In this document: in pieces, positions 8,892 to 17,981 of the stretch
Position numbering within the stretch: the first letter of the stretch is position 1
Layout: every line of letters starts with the position of its first letter
Assembly (NCBI RefSeq): GCF_012070565.1
Contig: NZ_JAAQRO010000046.1
Span: forward strand, 1-64,000
Length of the DNA: 64,000 nucleotides
DNA from: Anaerosporobacter faecicola
Lineage (GTDB): Bacteria > Bacillota > Clostridia > Lachnospirales > Lachnospiraceae
Direction: 5' to 3'
Notes under the pieces: generated by a model
Seen by the model: the letters and a program-made list of their open reading frames with translations, nothing else
Told to the model about the DNA's origin: nothing
Databases searched by the model: none
Made by a program: the position numbers and the translations under genes

Positions 8892-9172
8892 ACATCTACC
8901 TCTCTTTTCTCATTACTTTGTTTATTCCACAGCACTTAATCAATTCGTTTTGTCTCAAATCGGTTGAAACTTGGTTGGTGTGTTTTCATGATCAAGTAGC
9001 AGTGTTCACAATCGGATATTATATTTTACAAATAATTTAACCGATTTATTCAAGGGTTAACAATAGTATACCATAGGAGACCGGGGATTTCTTAATGAAT
9101 TCATAAATGTTGGATTAAAATATCATTAATTAAGTGAAATGCTACCCTATTTGAAATAAATGAATAAGTCCA

Positions 9173-9430
9173 ATTATATGTAAGCTACGCTATTAGAGAT
9201 AAAAAAATAACTTGTAATTCACTCCATAAATAAAAAATCTTTTATTATAGGTCATTGTATTAAGTTAAAATTCGTTTATATGTAGGTAGTTGTATTTAGA
9301 ATAAAAAACGGTTTATATGTCAGTCATTTCACTAAAAATACGCTTAAGAAAAATATACAATTATGTAAGTCACTTTATCAAAAATGAAAAATACCTCCTT
9401 TTATATGCAAGTCACTTGTGTAGTTATAGT
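9173..9430. repeat. degenerate tandem repeat array upstream of the ABC-2 operon
   Basis: The 590 bp between hflK and the ABC transporter genes contains about seven imperfect copies of a motif close to TTATATGTAAGTCACTT followed by an A-rich tail. They begin near 9174, 9209, 9243, 9275, 9312, 9359 and 9399, spaced about 32-47 bp. The clearest members are TTTATATGTCAGTCATTTCA, AATTATGTAAGTCACTTTA and TTTATATGCAAGTCACTTG. The array ends about 50 bp before the ABC gene. It may be a worn tandem repeat or a multi-site operator, for instance for the LytTR protein of this operon. Confidence 0.5.
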
Positions 9431-9480
9431 AATAAAAATAAAACTTTACTATAATGCAACTAGAAAGAAGGAGGAGTTAT

Positions 9481-10464
9481 ATGTATTGTATAGAAGTTGA
9501 AAATTTGACAAAGACCTTTGGAAATTTGGTTGCAGTTGATCATATTAATTTTAAAGTTGAAAAAGGTGAGTTATTTGGTTTTTTGGGAGTAAATGGTGCA
9601 GGTAAGAGTACAACAATCAACATGTTATGTACACTATTAGAACCCCAAAGTGGAAATGTAAAAGTTTGCGGTCTAGACTTGGGAAAAGAAGATACAAAAA
9701 TCCGAAATAAGATTGGAGTTGTGTTTCAAGGAAATACACTAGATGAGTTATTAACGGTAAAGCAGAATCTTGAGTTACGTGCATGTTTATATGAAAAGGA
9801 TCGTACCATTCGAAAAAAGAACCTTGCATATATATACGAAATGTTGGAGTTAAAGGATATATTAAAACGTTACTATAAAGATTTGTCAGGTGGACAGAAG
9901 AGACGATGTGAAATTGCAAGAGCATTAGTAAATCGACCAGAGATCTTATTTCTTGATGAACCAACAACAGGTTTAGATCCAATGACAAGACAAATGGTAT
10001 GGCAAGTACTAGAACGTATGCAGAAGGAGTTAGGGATGACAATATTCTTAACAACGCATTATATGGAAGAGGCGGTTAAAGCAAATCATATTGGAATAAT
10101 GGATACGGGAAAATTAATTCAATATGATACACCGTATCAGTTAAAAGAAAAGTTTGCATATGATCAACTTCGGTTATACACACAAGAGCAGGGGCAACTT
10201 AATAATGTTCTTACACAATGGTTTACTAAGAATAGAGATATCATGATTGCAGAAAAGAATAAAACAATAAGCCAAGAGAGTAAGATAACAGGTTTTGATA
10301 ACATTGTTCAAAAAAGCGGATACATAATGGTTCCACTAAAAAAGACGGTAGATGCGATGCCAATACTTCAAGAAGTGCGTCCATATATTCAAGGGTTTGA
10401 AGTTGTTCAAGGTACAATGGATGATGTCTTTTTAAATGTAACAGGACGACAATTAGATAATTAG
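9481..10464 (+). CDS. ABC-2 type transporter, ATP-binding protein
   Basis: The 327-residue ATPase has Walker A GVNGAGKST, the Q-loop, signature LSGGQKRR, Walker B ILFLDEPTTGLD and the H-loop in TTHYMEE, followed by a C-terminal extension of about 100 residues usual in DrrA/NatA-type exporters. The start at 9481 is chosen because GGAGGAG (9470-9476) lies just upstream; an in-frame ATG at 9454 would put the RBS inside the gene. It pairs with the permease 28 bp downstream. The substrate is unknown; drug, peptide or lipid export are typical. Confidence 0.9.
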   Translation: MYCIEVENLTKTFGNLVAVDHINFKVEKGELFGFLGVNGAGKSTTINMLCTLLEPQSGNVKVCGLDLGKEDTKIRNKIGVVFQGNTLDELLTVKQNLELRACLYEKDRTIRKKNLAYIYEMLELKDILKRYYKDLSGGQKRRCEIARALVNRPEILFLDEPTTGLDPMTRQMVWQVLERMQKELGMTIFLTTHYMEEAVKANHIGIMDTGKLIQYDTPYQLKEKFAYDQLRLYTQEQGQLNNVLTQWFTKNRDIMIAEKNKTISQESKITGFDNIVQKSGYIMVPLKKTVDAMPILQEVRPYIQGFEVVQGTMDDVFLNVTGRQLDN

Positions 10465-10492
10465 AAAGCTAACGAAAGTAAGGAGCGTTTAT

Positions 10493-11404
10493 ATGAAAGA
10501 GATTGGAGCACTAATTAAACGAAATATGATCGTATATTGTAAGGATAAAAGCAATTTATTCTTTTCATTTTTAACTATGTTTATTGTAATTGCATTACAA
10601 CTTTTATTCTTAGGGGATATGAATGTTGACAACGCGGAAGACATGTTAATGCAATCGGGATTGATCAGCCAATCTACGGCACATTCTTATGCTGTTAATC
10701 TAGTATATTCATGGGTCGTAGCAGGAATTGTAGCGGTTAATGCAATAATGGTTACCAATAATGTATTAGGCGTAATGGTAAATGATGAAGATAAAAAAAG
10801 GATGCCTAGTTTTTACGTAGCACCAATTAAAAGAGCAAAATTAATCCTGGGGTATAGTTTAACTGCGGTTATTATGGGAGTATTATTAAGTCTTGTAACC
10901 GTAATTTTATCAGAGATTATACTAGTGTGTGCAGGAGGGACGTTATTATCCTTCATTGAGTGGGTAAAAGTATTTGGAATTATTGTGATACATGTATTTT
11001 GTACGGCGAGTTTTGTATTTTTACTCTGTTTATTTGTTCATACAGCCAGTGCATTTTCGGGATTAAGTACAGTGATTGGCACATTAATTGGTTTTACCAC
11101 AGCCTTGTATATTCCAATGGGAACATTACCAAAAGCCGTTCAGGATGGATTAAAGTGTTTTCCTATGCTACACGCATCATCAATGTTAAGGGAAGTGTTT
11201 ACAAAAGAACCAATAAGGGAAGCATTCGCAGGTGCTAATGAAAGTGTTATTGCAGAGTATAAAGAATACATGGGAATAAGTATAAAGGTTGGTGCAAATA
11301 CATTAGCAGATCAATATAAGATGCTAATTATTATTGGAAGTGGTATAATATTCTTGTTGATTTCGTTAGTAGTAGTACGAAAGAGACGAGTTACCGATCG
11401 ATAA
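10493..11404 (+). CDS. ABC-2 type transporter, permease
   Basis: The 303-residue membrane protein has six predicted hydrophobic segments: near residues 20-40, 75-95, 120-145, 155-180, 185-210 and 280-298. The fold is that of ABC-2 permeases, with a long extracytoplasmic loop before the last helix. It forms the exporter with the preceding ATPase. The operon continues with a LytTR regulator and a DUF3021 protein, a common Firmicute module. Confidence 0.85.
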   Translation: MKEIGALIKRNMIVYCKDKSNLFFSFLTMFIVIALQLLFLGDMNVDNAEDMLMQSGLISQSTAHSYAVNLVYSWVVAGIVAVNAIMVTNNVLGVMVNDEDKKRMPSFYVAPIKRAKLILGYSLTAVIMGVLLSLVTVILSEIILVCAGGTLLSFIEWVKVFGIIVIHVFCTASFVFLLCLFVHTASAFSGLSTVIGTLIGFTTALYIPMGTLPKAVQDGLKCFPMLHASSMLREVFTKEPIREAFAGANESVIAEYKEYMGISIKVGANTLADQYKMLIIIGSGIIFLLISLVVVRKRRVTDR

Positions 11405-11490
11405 TCATGTAAGTATTGCGTTCTTTGTGAGTGGGGACAACTGTGCCTTACACAAAGTCAAAAGACTTATGAAAGGGCGTGAGGGTTAGT

Positions 11491-11928
11491 ATGAAAATTA
11501 TTATTGAAGATTGTAGAGCTGATGAAGAAGAATCCATTACAATAAGAAGTAAAGGAATGGATGAGGCAACATTACAACTGATATATGCACTCAAAACAAA
11601 GAGCCAAAGAATTGTAGGCATTAGCAACAATAAAACGGTTATGGTGAATCCAAAAGATATCTACTACTTTGAAACCGTAGACAATCGAGTATATATATAT
11701 TGCAAAGAAAATGTATATGAAATACGAAAGAAACTCTATGAAATTGAGGAGGAGTTTAAAAATACAGAATTCTATCGTGCATCTAAGTCCGTTATTATTA
11801 ATTTAAATAAGATTAAATCGCTAAGTCCGGCTTTTAATGGGCGATTAGAGGCACTGTTATACAATGGGGAAAAGGTTATCATATCGAGACAATTTGTCCC
11901 TGCACTAAAGCAAAAACTAATGCTGTAG
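11491..11928 (+). CDS. LytTR-family DNA-binding regulator
   Basis: The 145-residue protein has a LytTR DNA-binding domain over about residues 50-145. Visible hallmarks are NPKDIYYFETVDNRVYIY, FYRASKSVIINLNKI and GEKVIISRQFVPALK. There is no receiver domain, so it is a one-piece LytTR regulator of the kind encoded beside DUF3021 proteins. ATG 11491 with GAGGG five bases upstream is preferred over GTG 11479. It probably controls its own operon; the repeat array at 9173-9430 is a candidate target. Confidence 0.88.
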   Translation: MKIIIEDCRADEEESITIRSKGMDEATLQLIYALKTKSQRIVGISNNKTVMVNPKDIYYFETVDNRVYIYCKENVYEIRKKLYEIEEEFKNTEFYRASKSVIINLNKIKSLSPAFNGRLEALLYNGEKVIISRQFVPALKQKLML

Positions 11929-11941
11929 AGGAGGTAGAATC

Positions 11942-12376
11942 ATGAATCGAATAAAAGATATGATGAAAATATTTGTGAATGTTTTAGCGGGGAGTACAAT
12001 ATCAGCGGCTATATATATTCAGATTTTTTACAGAGATGAAGCATTTCAAGGAGGAGAATTGTTATGGCAATTAATCATTGCTGCATTTTTATGTTCTTTA
12101 TGTAAGGTTATACCTGAACCAAAGAAAGAGTTAAGTAAATGGCGGCTACTTCTTCATATACTTCTCTTGTATATCTATGAAATTACCGTTATGTTAAGTT
12201 GTGCGTTCTTTTTTAAATGGATAGATGAAGATCATATTAGTTCCGTCATCTTATTTATAGCATTGGTGACAATTGTGTTCTTTCTAATTGCAGCAGGATT
12301 ATATTATGCAGGTTTACGAGAAACAAAAGGACTCAATGAAAAGCTAAAACGTTACCAAAATAAAAACGAGGAATAA
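11942..12376 (+). CDS. DUF3021 family membrane protein
   Basis: The 144-residue protein has four hydrophobic segments (about residues 10-28, 40-58, 70-92 and 97-120) and a charged C-terminal tail. DUF3021 proteins are regularly encoded directly after LytTR regulators, and similar membrane partners restrain the regulator in related systems. Here it begins 13 bp after the LytTR stop with GGAGG as RBS. A direct inhibitory interaction is inference from that gene pairing. Confidence 0.8.
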   Translation: MNRIKDMMKIFVNVLAGSTISAAIYIQIFYRDEAFQGGELLWQLIIAAFLCSLCKVIPEPKKELSKWRLLLHILLLYIYEITVMLSCAFFFKWIDEDHISSVILFIALVTIVFFLIAAGLYYAGLRETKGLNEKLKRYQNKNEE

Positions 12377-12393
12377 AAACAAACAAAATTAAT

Positions 12394-12445
12394 TTGACAA
12401 ATAATAAAAATCACTTATAATAGTAGTATATATTGTACTACTATT
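12394..12445 (+). promoter_or_regulatory. trmB promoter with overlapping palindromic operator
   Basis: TTGACA (12394-12399), a 16-bp spacer and TATAAT (12416-12421) form a near-ideal sigma-A promoter. A perfect 10-bp inverted repeat, AATAGTAGTA-N7-TACTACTATT (12419-12445), covers the expected start site, which fits autorepression by the TrmB protein encoded 25 bp downstream. A near-identical site lies upstream of the GH13 gene at 22678. Confidence 0.75.
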
Positions 12446-12469
12446 ATTTGCGTTAATGGAGGTGATTTT

Positions 12470-13249
12470 ATGGAAGAGTTAATAACGTATCTATGTAATT
12501 TACATTTTACGAGATTGGAAGCGCAAATTTATGTTACACTTCTTGAAGGGGGAGAATTAACAGGCTATCAAATAGCAAAAAAGATTCACATATCTAGATC
12601 CAGTGTTTACTCGGTTTTGGATAGTATGCATCAACGAGGTATTCTTCTATTACTGCCAGGGGAGCCACTTGTCTATAAGGCAGAAAACCCAGATACACTT
12701 ATACCAAAATTAAAACGACAGTTTGCGGAAAATGCAGACGAGGCGCAACAAAAGCTAAAAAATATTGTGCAGGATACAGGGCAAGAACAATTCTTTAATA
12801 TTCGAGGATTTGATAATGTCGTTGCAAAAGCCAGGGAGCTTTTGTTGTTAGCCAAAAAAGAAGTGTATATGAACACAGACTTTTCTTTACATTTATTTGA
12901 AAAAGAGTTTAAAGAGTTGAATAAAAGGGGGGTGCGTATTATTGTATTCTCCTTTGCAAACTTAAATTGTACAGGATTAGATATTGAATTCTATTCCCAT
13001 TATCGAGGAGAATGTTCAGAGGGACATCCCACAAGAATGATGCTGGTATCCGATATGAATGTCACATTGGTAGCAGATGCCTATAAAGATCGACCGGAAT
13101 TTCTCGGAACAGTTACACAAAATAGTTTAATGGTTTCTATCATTTCGGAACACATTCATAATGATATATACCTTCTTCGATTACGAGAAAAGAAAAATTT
13201 TGTATTTGATGATTCGATAACAATAGGAACGATGCTTGAAAAGAGATAA
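12470..13249 (+). CDS. TrmB-family transcriptional regulator
   Basis: The 259-residue protein has an N-terminal winged helix typical of TrmB (LHFTRLEAQIYVTLLEGGELTGYQIAKKI, residues 11-39, with recognition helix SRSSVYSVLDSM) and a C-terminal sensor domain of the phospholipase-D-like TrmB type. TrmB proteins regulate sugar uptake and metabolism, classically maltose and trehalose. The gene has its own promoter with an overlapping palindrome. Downstream lie a PfkB kinase and a pyridoxal-kinase-like gene, in line with a role in carbon metabolism. The ligand is unknown; a maltodextrin is inferred from the shared operator at 22559-22581. Confidence 0.87.
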   Translation: MEELITYLCNLHFTRLEAQIYVTLLEGGELTGYQIAKKIHISRSSVYSVLDSMHQRGILLLLPGEPLVYKAENPDTLIPKLKRQFAENADEAQQKLKNIVQDTGQEQFFNIRGFDNVVAKARELLLLAKKEVYMNTDFSLHLFEKEFKELNKRGVRIIVFSFANLNCTGLDIEFYSHYRGECSEGHPTRMMLVSDMNVTLVADAYKDRPEFLGTVTQNSLMVSIISEHIHNDIYLLRLREKKNFVFDDSITIGTMLEKR

Positions 13250-13442
13250 TTAAACTTGAGATAAAAAAAGTAGACATAATAGGAATAGATATAATAAGAA
13301 ATAGAAATAACAAAGTTACAGATACCAAGAAGTAAAGAGAACTAAAGTTAGAGGTAACAAAAAGTAAAGATAACAAATGTTAATGATATCAACAAATAGA
13401 AATTACAAGTAATAGAATGTAATTAATAATGAGGGGGATAAA

Positions 13443-14396
13443 ATGAAGAAAATTGTAATAGCGGGACTAGTCAATGTAGAAACTACGGTTAAGGTAAGGG
13501 AGTTTCCGATTCCCTATTATCCAATTGACTTTACCACAGATGGGGTTCATAGTAGTGTATCAGGAGTAGGTTACAATCTTGCAAAAGCATTTCAAACATT
13601 AGGAGATCAAATCTCTATAGCAACCTATATTGGAGAAGATGAAGAAGGAAAACGAATTGAGCGGGCATTTTTGGAGGCAGGAATCAATACCCAAGGAATT
13701 ATTAAAGACTTGAATGATACGCCACAATCAGTTATTTTATATGAATCGGATGGAAGACGGCAATGTTATTGTGATTTAAAAGATATTCAAGATAAAGAAT
13801 ATACATCATTGGGTATGGATAATTTATTGGACGGGGCAGATTTGGTCTGTGCATGTAACATTAATTTTTCTAGAGCATTGTTACAGGAAGCGAAGAAAAG
13901 AAATATTTGTATTGCTACGGATGTTCATGTTTTGGGTGATATTAATGATGCATATAACAAAGAGTTTATGGAAGCAGCAGATATATTATTTCTTAGCGAT
14001 GAAAATATACCAGTTGATGGTGAGGATTCATCATTTCAGGCACCAAGGAATTTCATAATAAAATTAAAGGAGACATATTCAAGTAGTATTATTGTTATGG
14101 GATTAGGAAGTAAGGGAGCACTTCTATATAGTCGTAAGAAAAATCGATTCTATCATGTAGCAGCAGTTACCACTAGAAAAGTAGTGAATACGGTCGGTGC
14201 TGGAGACTCTTTATTCAGTGCGTATTTACATTTTTATATACAGGGAGTTGATGAGGTGGAAGCACTTACTCGTGCCGTTACGTTTGCATCCTATAAAATT
14301 GGAGAGAGCGGTGGAGCAAAAGGATTTTTGCCTGAAGAGGAGTTGCTAAAGCTATGTAATACTTGCAACTATTGTGTTACGGAATATGAAATATAG
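13443..14396 (+). CDS. PfkB-family carbohydrate kinase
   Basis: The 317-residue ribokinase-type sugar kinase shows the N-terminal signature SGVGYNLAKAFQTLGDQISIATYIGEDEEG (about residues 40-69) and the C-terminal anion hole and catalytic motif NTVGAGDSLFSAYL (about 253-266) with the base Asp in GAGD. Substrates in this family include ribose, fructose, adenosine and 2-keto-3-deoxygluconate; none can be assigned. It begins with a good RBS (GAGGGGG) after an A-rich, mostly structureless gap of 190 bp behind trmB. Confidence 0.85.
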   Translation: MKKIVIAGLVNVETTVKVREFPIPYYPIDFTTDGVHSSVSGVGYNLAKAFQTLGDQISIATYIGEDEEGKRIERAFLEAGINTQGIIKDLNDTPQSVILYESDGRRQCYCDLKDIQDKEYTSLGMDNLLDGADLVCACNINFSRALLQEAKKRNICIATDVHVLGDINDAYNKEFMEAADILFLSDENIPVDGEDSSFQAPRNFIIKLKETYSSSIIVMGLGSKGALLYSRKKNRFYHVAAVTTRKVVNTVGAGDSLFSAYLHFYIQGVDEVEALTRAVTFASYKIGESGGAKGFLPEEELLKLCNTCNYCVTEYEI

Positions 14397-14461
14397 AATA
14401 TATATTAGCTATGTCAAATTTACATCCATAAAGAATAAGTTTTAAGAAAAGAGATAAGAGT

Positions 14462-15292
14462 ATGAAAAAGCCAGTTAAGAAGATTGCTGTGATTCATGAT
14501 ATATGTGGAGTGGGAAAAGCAGCAATGTCCAATATTACACCTATACTTAGTATTATGGGGATTGAAGTATGTCAAATTCCAACAATGCTTTTATCCACCC
14601 ATACAGGCGGTTATGGAAAACCATATATACAACCAATCGATGGCTACATGATGGGATGTCTTACCCATTATCTTGAACAAGACGTGCAGTTTGATATGAT
14701 TTTTGTTGGATATCTGGGAACCCTCCAACGAGTTCAGGAAGTAAAAGAATTTCTTACTCTTTATAAAAATGTCCATCCAAATACCAGCATTATACTAGAT
14801 CCTATATTCGGAGATCATGGTGTCTGTTACGCAAACTTTACCCAGGAATACGTACAAGCAATGCGAACGTTATTACCTTATGCAGATATTATTTTGCCTA
14901 ATTATACAGAGTATTGTATGTTAATTGAAAAACCAGTTGAACAAACGAATACAGATTTGTTCAACTGGAATAAAAAATTAGAAGCGTATCAGATACAGAA
15001 TGCGATCATTACTAGTATACCAATGGAGAATACAGATGAAATTGGTATTGAAATACAAACAAAAGAGCAAAGGTCAATATTAAAGTTTCCATGTTGTAAG
15101 GAATCCTTCCATGGGACAGGCGATATCTTTGCAGCAGTATTCTGCGGAGCTTCTATACAAGGAAATTCCATTGAAGAAGCGTGTAAAAAAGCCCATCATT
15201 TTGTTGCCACTTGTATAGAAGAGAGCTGTAAATATGAATATGATAAAAGAGAAGGTGTTATTCTAGAGCCACTATTGAAGTATTTGTTATAG
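14462..15292 (+). CDS. pyridoxal/pyridoxamine kinase-like protein
   Basis: The 276-residue protein resembles PdxY-type kinases, which phosphorylate vitamin B6 forms in PLP salvage. Supporting motifs are IHDICGVGKAAMSNITPILSIMGIEV (about residues 10-35), the TGGYGKP loop, LDPIFGDHG and the C-terminal SFHGTGDIFAAVFCG, with the catalytic Asp in GTGD. The RBS is weak (AAGAGATAAGAG). It follows the PfkB gene by 65 bp and both belong to the ribokinase superfamily. Its terminator lies inside the end of the convergent mutS2-like gene. Confidence 0.85.
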   Translation: MKKPVKKIAVIHDICGVGKAAMSNITPILSIMGIEVCQIPTMLLSTHTGGYGKPYIQPIDGYMMGCLTHYLEQDVQFDMIFVGYLGTLQRVQEVKEFLTLYKNVHPNTSIILDPIFGDHGVCYANFTQEYVQAMRTLLPYADIILPNYTEYCMLIEKPVEQTNTDLFNWNKKLEAYQIQNAIITSIPMENTDEIGIEIQTKEQRSILKFPCCKESFHGTGDIFAAVFCGASIQGNSIEEACKKAHHFVATCIEESCKYEYDKREGVILEPLLKYLL

Positions 15293-15301
15293 AAATACAC
15301 A

Positions 15302-17332
15302 CTACTCATCTAACGAGACAGAAGTGTTACCGCGATACATGCGGTTCGTTTGGTGTCTCGTTTTTCGTAACTCCACACTGTCAAAGATTACAGAAAAATC
15401 ATAGTCAGCAGGGTAGAGTTCTGTAGCGGGGGTTTTTAATTTAAGCCGTTTATGGTTAATTAGTTGTTTTTTCCCTCTGATCTGCACACAAATCTCTCCT
15501 GTTGGTGTAGGTGTTGGTTCGTAGACAATACCAATTATTTTTTGTGGATAAACTAAAACACTGTCACCTATATGATATTTGTTCTTTAAGGCATTTTGCT
15601 TTTTTTCATTTACCTTTACAAGGGAAGGTGATGTGGAGTTTCTAAAGGATTGCTTTTTCTTACTTTTTGGTATGACCACTTCTTTAACATTGGTAATAGG
15701 AGTATGCTTGGAATCATCACGATAGGCATAACTTCTTGCCGTCTCTAACATTCGATCGGGAAATCCCAATTGTTTCGCAATATATAAGGCGCAACTTTCC
15801 CCCGCTTCGCCAACGATTAATTGATACATAGGACGCAAACTTACTCGGTCAAATTCCATACGTGCATTTACTAGATCTTTTGCGCAACTAACGTATTCTT
15901 TTACTTCTGGATAGTGCGTAGTTGCCACAAATCGACATGGTATACTTCTTAACTCTTCTAAAATTGAGATCGCAATTCCCATTCCCTCGGCAGGATCTGT
16001 TCCTGAACCCAATTCATCTAAAAGTACAAGACTTTCCACTGTTGCTTGTTGGATAATGTGGATAACATTCGTAATATGAGCAGAGAAGGTGGATAGATTT
16101 TGTGTTATGCTTTGTCCATCACCAATATCACATAATACTAGATTATGCATTGCAATAACACTCTCTTTTCCCGCAGGAATATGAAGACCACATTGTGCCA
16201 TAATAGAAAGTAGTCCTACCGTTTTAAGTGCAACTGTTTTTCCGCCTGTATTTGGTCCTGTAATAACAATTCCAGTAGTATCTTCATCCATATGAAAGTT
16301 AAGAGGAACACAATCTTGTTGGTTGAGCAACGGATGTTTTCCGTTAACAATATGGATAATGTGTGATGTAGTAAGAGTAACAGGATTACATGACAAATCA
16401 GCACTCAATTTTGCTTTAGCAAAGATGATATCAAGGCTTTCCATGATCTGCATGTTCATTCTTAATGCATCTAGGGAGTCGGAAACAAAGGAAGTCAAGA
16501 TATAAAGAATCTTTCGTATCTCATTCTCTTCCATAATACGAAGTGAAGCAATTTCCTCTTGTAACTTAGATATAGCAGTTGGTTCTATGAAGTAGGTAGA
16601 ACCAGTAGCAGATACGTCAATAACGGTACCACTTATCTGGTGTTTGTATTCTCTTTTTACAGGTAATACACTATGACCATTTCGATTAGATACATAATGA
16701 TCAGCGAAATATTCTCGTTTTCCACGAAGTAGAGACTCGAGCTTTTGCTTTATGCTCATTTCTGTATTTTCAATCTTTCTACGTATATTTCTTAAATCTG
16801 AAGAGGCACTATCATCTACTTGGTTGTTGTAGATTGAGTGACTTAATTCCTCATATAAGTCATCTAGCGTATCAATAGAGTAGGAGTAAGAGCATATTGG
16901 TAAATCAAGTTGAGCACCACGTTCCAAATAACGTTTTAATCGCTTACAGCTAGTTAAGAATTGCATAACACAAGTTAAGTGTTCAGGAAGAAGAATACTC
17001 TCTTGCTGGCATAGAAGTAAGACCTCATTCATAGAACTCATTGCAGTAAGTGGTGGATTACCGAGATAATCATATAAACGTCGACCTTCCGTTGTTTCTA
17101 GCATCTTTTGACGTGCATCGGTCTCCCGAAGATAAGGACGAAGTGCAGCAAGCTTTTCTTTAGCTGGATTACTTACGGCATAATCCATTAATCGAATTAG
17201 AATTTGGTCAAATTCAAGGGTTTTTAAGTTTGCATCTAGAGATTGTAAGATTGTGCAAATTGTTTTATTTGATTTATCGTGTACTGAATGACTAGTATTG
17301 TTTGTTTCATATTGGTTTTTTATTGTATTCAT
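15302..17332 (-). CDS. MutS2-like ATPase without Smr domain
   Basis: The 676-residue protein has a MutS core and lever (DNA clamp) region and a C-terminal ABC-type ATPase: Walker A TGPNTGGKTVALKT, Walker B LVLLDELGSGTDPAEG and the TTHYPEVKEY switch. Standard MutS2 has about 780-790 residues ending in an Smr nuclease domain. Here the C-terminus stops after a short KOW-like segment (YHIGDSVLVYPQKIIGIV) and no Smr domain is present, so this is a shorter paralog. MutS2 acts on branched DNA or stalled ribosomes. ATG 17332 is chosen because AGAAGG lies seven bases upstream; an in-frame ATG at 17380 lacks an RBS. Confidence 0.85.
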   Translation of the reverse strand: MNTIKNQYETNNTSHSVHDKSNKTICTILQSLDANLKTLEFDQILIRLMDYAVSNPAKEKLAALRPYLRETDARQKMLETTEGRRLYDYLGNPPLTAMSSMNEVLLLCQQESILLPEHLTCVMQFLTSCKRLKRYLERGAQLDLPICSYSYSIDTLDDLYEELSHSIYNNQVDDSASSDLRNIRRKIENTEMSIKQKLESLLRGKREYFADHYVSNRNGHSVLPVKREYKHQISGTVIDVSATGSTYFIEPTAISKLQEEIASLRIMEENEIRKILYILTSFVSDSLDALRMNMQIMESLDIIFAKAKLSADLSCNPVTLTTSHIIHIVNGKHPLLNQQDCVPLNFHMDEDTTGIVITGPNTGGKTVALKTVGLLSIMAQCGLHIPAGKESVIAMHNLVLCDIGDGQSITQNLSTFSAHITNVIHIIQQATVESLVLLDELGSGTDPAEGMGIAISILEELRSIPCRFVATTHYPEVKEYVSCAKDLVNARMEFDRVSLRPMYQLIVGEAGESCALYIAKQLGFPDRMLETARSYAYRDDSKHTPITNVKEVVIPKSKKKQSFRNSTSPSLVKVNEKKQNALKNKYHIGDSVLVYPQKIIGIVYEPTPTPTGEICVQIRGKKQLINHKRLKLKTPATELYPADYDFSVIFDSVELRKTRHQTNRMYRGNTSVSLDE
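15312..15366 (+). terminator. terminator of the pyridoxal-kinase-like gene, inside the mutS2-like gene end
   Basis: AACGAGACA (15312-15320) pairs with TGTCTCGTT (15354-15362), with a nested ACCGC/GCGGT hairpin, and runs into TTTTTCG. On the plus strand it sits 20 bp after the kinase stop. The same bases encode the last codons of the convergent mutS2-like gene. Confidence 0.7.
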
Positions 17333-17515
17333 TTTATTACCTTCTTTTCTATTTAGAATCGATCTTTGGCCCAAAAGCAAAGATTATAGTAAAGTTACTG
17401 TTATTAATGGCAAAGCACATAAGGAGTAACAATTGCCTTCCTACAAAGGGATTAAGAATGAATAATAAGATGTTAGACATATACAGATGATCGAGATCTA
17501 CAATAAAAAAGGGTA

Positions 17516-17553
17516 CAAAAAAAGATGGATAGAACACAAGTATCACACCATCT
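17516..17553 (-). terminator. possible attenuator in the mutS2-like gene leader
   Basis: Read on the minus strand, AGATGG and CCATCT pair around a 19-base loop and are followed by TTTTTTTGT. It lies between the promoter at 17705-17734 and the start codon at 17332, so it may prematurely stop transcription. The 365-nt leader has no T-box signature and no leader ORF that I could support. Confidence 0.45.
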
Positions 17554-17704
17554 AAAAAGTATATAAAGATATTGTATGTGGCTCTATAAAAAGGCAGAGT
17601 ACAACAGAGAAAATCTGTTATGTCTCATCATTACTATTTAGTTCGTAATCACCATTTTATAAACCGTTAACATACAACACCATCCTCTCAAAATTTATAG
17701 CTAC

Positions 17705-17734
17705 ACTATAGCACAGGATTCAGGAATGTGTCAA
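17705..17734 (-). promoter_or_regulatory. sigma-A promoter for the mutS2-like gene
   Basis: On the minus strand TTGACA (17734-17729) and TATAGT (17710-17705) are separated by 18 bp. The predicted start near 17698 gives a long leader of about 365 nt. Confidence 0.6.
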
Positions 17735-17981
17735 CCCTTAATTTGGCATATGAGTAAATAATTATTTATAGTAAATGTATTGGTTAATCAAAGAAATAGT
17801 ATGTGCTTTATTATAAATAAATGAAACGTCTTTAATTAGAGTATAAAATTTCCTAGACTTCTAAATGGTAAGGTAATGAATTACTGGTAGATATAGGATT
17901 AAATTGAATGGAGTACATATTATTAGTATAATAAACTTACTAAAGACTAAAGTATTATATGAATAAACGAAGGAGAAAGAA

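Noticed and set aside
9173-9430. CRISPR-like short repeats
   Set aside because: Copies are degenerate, spacing varies between 32 and 47 bp and the spacers are low-complexity, unlike a CRISPR array.
17333-17698. T-box or amino acid riboswitch in the mutS2-like leader
   Set aside because: No AGGGTGGNACCGCG motif or specifier stem could be found.
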